Below the pieces are notes generated by a model. The model had not been told where the DNA came from, made no database searches, and saw nothing but the letters and a program-made list of their open reading frames with translations. Position numbers and translations under genes: made by a program. DNA of 64,000 nt from Dryocosmus kuriphilus (Eukaryota; Arthropoda; Insecta; Hymenoptera; Cynipidae), in NCBI GenBank assembly GCA_038277395.1, contig CM076194.1:177218467-177282466 (forward strand). Reading direction: 5' to 3'. The first letter of the stretch is position 1, and each line of letters starts with the position of its first letter. This document shows positions 58,432-64,000 of the stretch, one piece after another.

Positions 58432-59488
58432 AAAACATATATTGGATTTCTACCAAAAATCAGTCCAAATCTGACGAAATATTCAATATGTTTTAATATT
58501 CTTGTGCTCATTTTAAACTTGTGACGAAAATGAAAATTAGATTTTGCCTAGGGCGAAACATGTAATACGAAATTAGTGAAAACCCAAAAATACATATGTA
58601 ATCGTTTAGAAACAAAATTACTAAATAAAAAGTGTATTTAAAAAAAGTTTTAGAAAATATATAAGATTGGTAATTTTGTACATTTTAAACACGTATTTTT
58701 GAGTGCAAGCATTGTCTGAATTTTCACAATTTTCTTATTCCATGCTCCGTGTTAGGCAAATAATGGGAAAAAACTTTCACAATTTTCATTATAAATTGAA
58801 AGAAATGCATAAACTTCATATTCCTAGGGCTAATTTTTTATAGAATCTATATACGTTTCATTCTCTACAAAAATTAGCTATGTCGACTAAAGTTTTGACA
58901 CAAAATTGCCGATAAAACTTTTTAAAATGTGTTTCTACAAACCGAGAAACATACATTTTGGTTTGCGTAATGTTCTTAAAAATCAAAGCATATAATTTTG
59001 GGTTTAATAAAACAAATTTTGAAAAATTTCTGTGGCAATTTTGTGCTGAAACCTAAGTCGACTTAGGTGAGTTTTCTAGAGAACGGCTCATATGCTTTCT
59101 GTAGTTATGGAGAAAAATTTTTTTTCACAACTCGAGTATCGAAAACTCGCTTTTCGACGTCTGCAGAGCATGGCGAATTTGGCCGATTACGCGTTGCTTC
59201 CTTAAGAGTGAGGAAACAATCTTCGGGTTATATTACTCAACCCAAATGAGTGAGGAAAAAATCATCGGGTGTTTTCGTGTCAAATCGTAGCATATCGATG
59301 TACGATTCTCGCGCGCTCGCTTGTTCGTAGCTACATTCACACCAATTTACAAATTCAAAATCGCGTCTACGTCAAAACACAAAGACGAAATGTTCGGTGA
59401 AGAGGAGGATTATCTTATTTTATAAAAACAGGTATCGTTTCGTATTCTCGCTCATGCTCTTCATACGTCAAACATCGAATTTTCGATA
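58432..59488. other. AT-rich sequence, nothing recognised
   Basis: No gene. A short repeated phrase GTGAGGAAA lies at about 59,208 and 59,251. Confidence 0.3.
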
Positions 59489-59640
59489 CACTCGTTGTGA
59501 AAAGTAGTATGCACAACTCGATGAGAATTGACATATTTACCAGGGACCTGAAGTTGACGGCCTTCCGCCTTCAACTTCAGGTCCCTGGTAAATATGTCAA
59601 TTCTCAACTTGTTGTGCAATGTACTATTACTTTGTTTGAA
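59489..59640. repeat. Hairpin with a perfect 35-bp stem
   Basis: The arms 59,523-59,557 and 59,571-59,605 are exact inverse complements, with a 13-nt loop. Pairing continues imperfectly outward (for example GCACAACTCGATGAGAATT against the inverse of the sequence ending near 59,625), giving a total stem of about 60 bp. Confidence 0.9.
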
Positions 59641-60820
59641 CAAACTTTGAGCATTTTAGCGAATATCCGGAAATAACCGTATTCACACCACTAGGCGATA
59701 TTGTAACTTTAACTTTATATAATGTACTATTTCCAAAGTAAATCTAAGCTTTCGAATGCATTTTAGTAACAGAGATTTAATTAGCTTAAATTAAATAAAG
59801 TGTTTTAAATTCCTTTATTTGTTTATATATCAAATATTTTTTCAATATATGTTTTAAAACCGAATTGTAAAACAAGTAATTATTATGCTATGTTTATAAT
59901 ATTTACCTCAAAAACTCATCCCCCCCCCTCTATATATTATTATTATTATTGGATTTTTTTAAGTCTGACCTTCTTGTTTTGTTTTATTTGGTGGAAAAAG
60001 ATTTTCCTAACATTTTGAGGTTTAAAAAAATGCTTTATGGGTAGGGCACGGCCCCGAAAATACCCCACGCCTAACCTGAACCAATTTTCACTGAAAAGAG
60101 TTTCCACATCTCGGTTTCTGCCTGATTCTGTTTTGGGGATGTCGCCCGAGTATTTTAAGCTTAAAATGAAAAAATCTATTTGGCCGTCCTTGAAGAAACA
60201 TCATTTTTAATATTCTTTTTTAGAATTTTTGAATATTTTAAAATTATTTTAAGTTGAAAAATTAAAGATATTAAGCGAATGAAACCTGTTTTCATTAGTT
60301 TTCACTTTATTTCATTTCATAATTTATTAAATCCAACATTCCGAAGACCAGTTGCGGGATTATAAGTTATAAACTAATAAGGCGCAAGAAGCAATTATTT
60401 AGAATACAATAATATCGTAGATGTACACAGTATTGACGCTTAGAATATAAAATATTACCCAATCAAGTGGTAGATTCTATGTGGATGTGAACAGTTTTTA
60501 AAGAAGTGGTGATAGATTGAATTAACATATTGATCTTGCCATTATCTGCATTATGAATTCAGTTGCACTTGTCACTCATTGTGAGAATGGAGGTACTGTA
60601 TGTGGATTGTCAGTAAAGGTATAGAATGAAACCCAGAATCCGAGATTGCAAATGGCACTTGAGATAAAAGATAACCCTGGTGGAAGTTTCTTACCCAAAT
60701 GGAATCCAATTTAAATCCATTTGATTCTGCGCGAATGCGGAATCTGTTTCCGAATGACTCCGACCCAGTCCATTTGAGTCCGAATGAGTTCGATTGACAC
60801 GTGCTCGGAACCAAGCGGAA
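59641..60820. other. AT-rich sequence, nothing recognised
   Basis: No coding region. Near 60,705-60,795 a phrase of the type GAATCC/GAATGxxTCCGA recurs in a short cryptic repeat. Confidence 0.3.
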
Positions 60821-60955
60821 CAAAATAAACAAAATAAACAAATTTAAAAAAAAAATATAAAAAAATAAGATAAACAAAATAAACCAAATAAATAAAATTA
60901 ATAAAACAAAAAAAAAATAAACAAAATAAACAAAATATACAAAATAAACATGTTA
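60821..60955. repeat. Low-complexity AAATAAAC repeat
   Basis: Simple A-rich repeat with AAATAAAC and poly-A runs. Confidence 0.85.
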
Positions 60956-61079
60956 GGTGCTAATTTTACAACTAAATCAAATAAATTAATAGCACCTAAT
61001 TTTTCTTTTTAATAAATACATATGTATAAACATATTTCTTTGGTTTAGATAAAAATTAATATTAGAATAATGAAGTGAC

Positions 61080-61175
61080 AATGAAGACGCTAAGCTGTTT
61101 GAAGCGCTCATTGCCACACACTCAGATACACATACATAAGACGCTAAGCTGTTCAAAGCGCTCATTGAGATACCA
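61080..61175. repeat. Short direct repeat
   Basis: AGACGCTAAGCTGTT(T/C)(G/A)AAGCGCTCATTG occurs at about 61,084 and 61,139, separated by a CACACTCAGATACACATACA spacer. Confidence 0.8.
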
Positions 61176-62407
61176 AAATGCATTTGCATTATCAAGAAAC
61201 TCGCATTAAGTTTATAAATAAAAATAGAAAGGGATGAACAGGAATAATATTATAAAATAGAATTCCAATTTAAGTCAAGCACTCTGAATGAAGATTTCAA
61301 TTCGATTTCATTTGCGATATCATTCATCTATAAAATCTAGCAACAATATGAACTATAAACATCTAAATTAATCAAGGTAAAATGCAAGTTTATAAAGAAA
61401 AACCTTTTCTTTACTTGAATTGTACACTTGATTAATAAAAATAATACTGGATAAAGACTACAGAAGAATAATATGATTGGAATGCCAAAAGAGCAATAAC
61501 CCTGCAACTCTGTAAATTCTATCAGTCTTTTCATAAAAATCATTCGTAGTTGCAAATATAAGTTTATTAATCTTAAGAGTTGAATGAAGTCGTTAATGAT
61601 AGGTCATCGAATAATTGAAAGCATTGCGGCGGAGGAACACCGATCGAGCGTGAGAAATGCAATTTGGCAAAATATGACCAAATGCTCGCTCGCAGGTGTT
61701 CAACGATCAAAAGCAGTGCCTCTCCCACCCACTAAATCAGATGTAACGACTGTAATCGAAATACATTAGAAAATTAATCTACAACTTGATCGCGTCGCGA
61801 TTGTAACGGGTTTTACTTTAAGTCAATCGCTTCGCACACAAAAGTAAGGGTTCCGTCGGTATTTATTTCGAGTTGTTTTTGTTTACTCTTTTCATTTTTG
61901 CAATCTCGGGTCGGACGTTAAATTAAATCTATAAAATCCGAAAGTAGTAAACATGAGTTAATCCGTACACGATATTAGTTTTCCCTTCCTCTTTTATTTA
62001 CTAATATTCGTTCCTGGTTAAAAATCAATTAAAAACGGAAAAATAAGAGAGGGAGAGTCAGTTTTCTTTTAAAAACGCTTCTGACTAGCATGAACTAAAA
62101 ACCCTTTTCTCTTTTCTTTCGTGGGAAGTAAGTACCTTCCGGAGCTCGGAGAGAAAGCCCGTGAGTAGTTCCTTATCCAAAAGTCGGTTCAAATAAACTT
62201 CACTTATCCGGGGATAACTATCGAACTGTTAAAAAGTGAAGCAAAAGAAACAATTATAATTCTAGAAGTAGAATTACTCTGAATTCTGCCTCCCTTCTAA
62301 AAACGGGAGTAGTGATAAGAAAAAGTGAATTGCGATTGTTTGGATGCAGTAATTGGTAATGTACATTTATCTACCAATAAAAACACACACAACAATATAC
62401 ACACACC
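61176..62407. other. Mixed sequence; possible solo LTR and weak ORF
   Basis: A 61-codon frame at 61,584-61,769 (ends PLPPTKSDVTTVIEIH) looks mildly coding but has no recognised domain. The block at about 61,803-62,300 begins TGTAACGGG, is less AT-rich than its surroundings and contains an AATAAA (about 62,194). It could be a solo LTR, but I cannot find a matching partner or target duplication. Confidence 0.2.
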
Positions 62408-62408
62408 A

Positions 62409-62466
<58 letters not shown>
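62408..62466. repeat. (TA)n microsatellite
   Basis: About 29 TA units. Confidence 0.95.
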
Positions 62467-62477
<11 letters not shown>

Positions 62478-63221
62478 TTATATAACCTGTCTGTCATATT
62501 ACATACCATGCATCAATAAATGTGCTTAATCTGTTGAAATATACAAATTTGTATACACATTAAATTGCCCAAATCAACAAAAATCCAAGTATCAAAATTT
62601 CCAAAGCAACCAAATCTAAAAACCTTGAATTAATAAGGTCGAGAGAAGACCCATAAATGATCAATATCCTTCAAAAAAGAGGGTATTATTGATTTTTAAC
62701 TTTTCGATGAATTCGTGATTTATTAAGTAAACATTTAATTACTTGCTAATTTTGTTGCTTACTTTTTGTTGAAAAACAGACAAATTTTAAAATTCTTTCT
62801 GGTAAACAATAAAAAAAAAAAAGTTTTTAGTTTGAATACAGGCTTTAAATGGTCCGATTCCAACCTCACTTTTAGTTAATTCTAAAAAAAAAGAAAAATT
62901 CAGAATTGACTATTTAGTTGCTAAAAAAAGGATTTTTATCTTACGTGTTAAGAAAATTCTTACACAATAAACTATTGAAGGGTGATCTATTGAGTGTGAT
63001 GTTGGGAGAACTACCATTCTGAAAACTATAAAATTCTAAAATTGCCAACGGGCCTTGAATTACTCAATAGGCCGAAAGCAAAATTTGAATTGATTAAAAT
63101 TATTTAGAATATGCATTTTTCTTAAATTATTGAATATCACGCTCTTTAAAAGTTGAAATTTACACAAAATGTTGTAAACCTTCGTGTCACACATGCCGTG
63201 TAAAAATAATACCCGCTGATC
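62467..63221. other. AT-rich sequence, nothing recognised
   Basis: No coding or repeat structure supported. Confidence 0.3.
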
Positions 63222-63436
63222 AAAACACCGAGGGGGTAGAAAGGTTCGAGCACGATACGAATATGCCATAGCTCGCGCACATGCTAATACAACAGTACGA
63301 GAACTTGTATTAGTGCAGGTAGAAAATCCTTTTTCAACTATTAACCCTGTGTCAGCTGAAAAAGTTGACAAAAATTCGGTACAAAGTTTCGAGGAGTTTT
63401 TAGACCAAATGAAAAAATCAATAGAATCCGTTTAAC
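63222..63436 (+). CDS. Candidate partial exon, unknown protein
   Basis: An open plus-strand frame without an ATG start, ending at TAA 63,434-63,436. It reads RKVRARYEYAIARAHANT, then VRELVLVQVENPFSTINP and ends FEEFLDQMKKSIESV. The residue mix is protein-like for AT-rich DNA, and its last part looks amphipathic. An adjacent frame just upstream has CHTCRV, recalling the Cys motif at 40.7 kb. No domain is recognised. It could be an exon or a mobile-element remnant. Confidence 0.25.
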
Positions 63437-64000
63437 TTTGAAAGGTTTTTATTCGGAAATATTCTGTCACTTTCGTGAATCTGTACAATTAGGAAAAATT
63501 CTTTTTGAAATTGAAATTGTAAATTCTAGTCAATTTACTTAAGATATTTTTGAATATGAGGAAATTGAATTTAAAACCTGGGTCTCAGAATAGGGCTTTG
63601 AATTAATTCCATTTTATAACTCAAAATTCTTTTGAAATTGAATCTCTGGAGATAAATAAAGAGATTTGGTATTTAACTAAATTTTATGAAATGAGGAAAA
63701 TAGCAGAAAATATAATGATCAAAATCTAGATGGTCTATTGACGAAATCTTTGAACTAAAATTTGTTATTCTTTTGAAAAGTTAAAGAGCAGTGATTTTTT
63801 TGAGAAGAAACTTAAAAAGGTGTGATACTATTATCTCATATATCCATCTCTTACTTGGAAAAGAAAAATTAAGCTGATTTCAATTAATAAACCATTAACT
63901 GATTTCGGTATCTCAACCAATCGCACGATCGGCTGACGGGTTTGTCACATTCGCAAATTTCAAAAAGTTTAGCTATAACGTATGTTTCCTCATCTAAGAA
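63437..64000. other. AT-rich sequence to window end
   Basis: No coding or repeat structure recognised. Confidence 0.3.

Overview
The window is eukaryotic nuclear DNA, AT-rich and crowded with nested transposable elements. The families point to an insect: two mariner-type transposons, an endonuclease-type non-LTR retrotransposon, an env-less Gypsy LTR retrotransposon, a Penelope-like element, and an intron-containing DDE transposase of a type I associate with ants and parasitoid wasps. A hymenopteran is my best guess, but that is inference. There are no bacterial operons, no rRNA or tRNA genes, and no complete host gene. Four short stretches could be isolated host exons (about 40.6, 41.3, 46.3 and 63.3 kb).

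Positions 883-25,895 form one giant imperfect palindrome of about 25 kb. Its arms (883 to about 10,645, and about 12,375 to 25,895) are inverted copies around a unique centre of about 1.7 kb. Near each outer end is a decayed copy of the same unrecognised ~289-residue gene, transcribed outward from a conserved TATA promoter. Beyond the gene lie tandem CCAAT/GC-box repeats. The arms also share AT-rich tandem repeats, GAC/GTC arrays, GC-rich palindromes and, next to the centre, a GC-rich island with two near-perfect palindromes. The centre holds a broken gene that resembles, from memory, the N-terminal region of ORFs associated with protein-primed family B DNA polymerases in Maverick/adintovirus-like elements. 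A small foldback element interrupts that region. Later insertions hit one arm only: an internally deleted mariner (left, 9,670-10,606) and a LINE (right, 18,105-23,569), which itself carries a 340-bp TIR element. In both cases the opposite arm preserves the empty site.

From 25.9 to 39.2 kb lie degraded fragments of the same repeat family without the arm gene. They are split by a 1,330-bp mariner (27,121-28,450), a Gypsy element (29,125-34,233, 5-bp target duplication) and a Penelope-like element (about 35,155-38,391). Both pseudo-LTRs of the Penelope-like element carry a hammerhead-ribozyme-like core.

From 39 to 64 kb the window holds small palindromic elements, two decayed transposase copies lying head to head (about 42.7-44.4 kb), a LINE tail, unusual hairpins, and a nearly identical 3.2-kb tandem duplication (about 52,038-58,431) whose unit contains most of a foldback element and a complete ~1-kb TIR element. 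The rest is mostly AT-rich sequence with no recognisable function.
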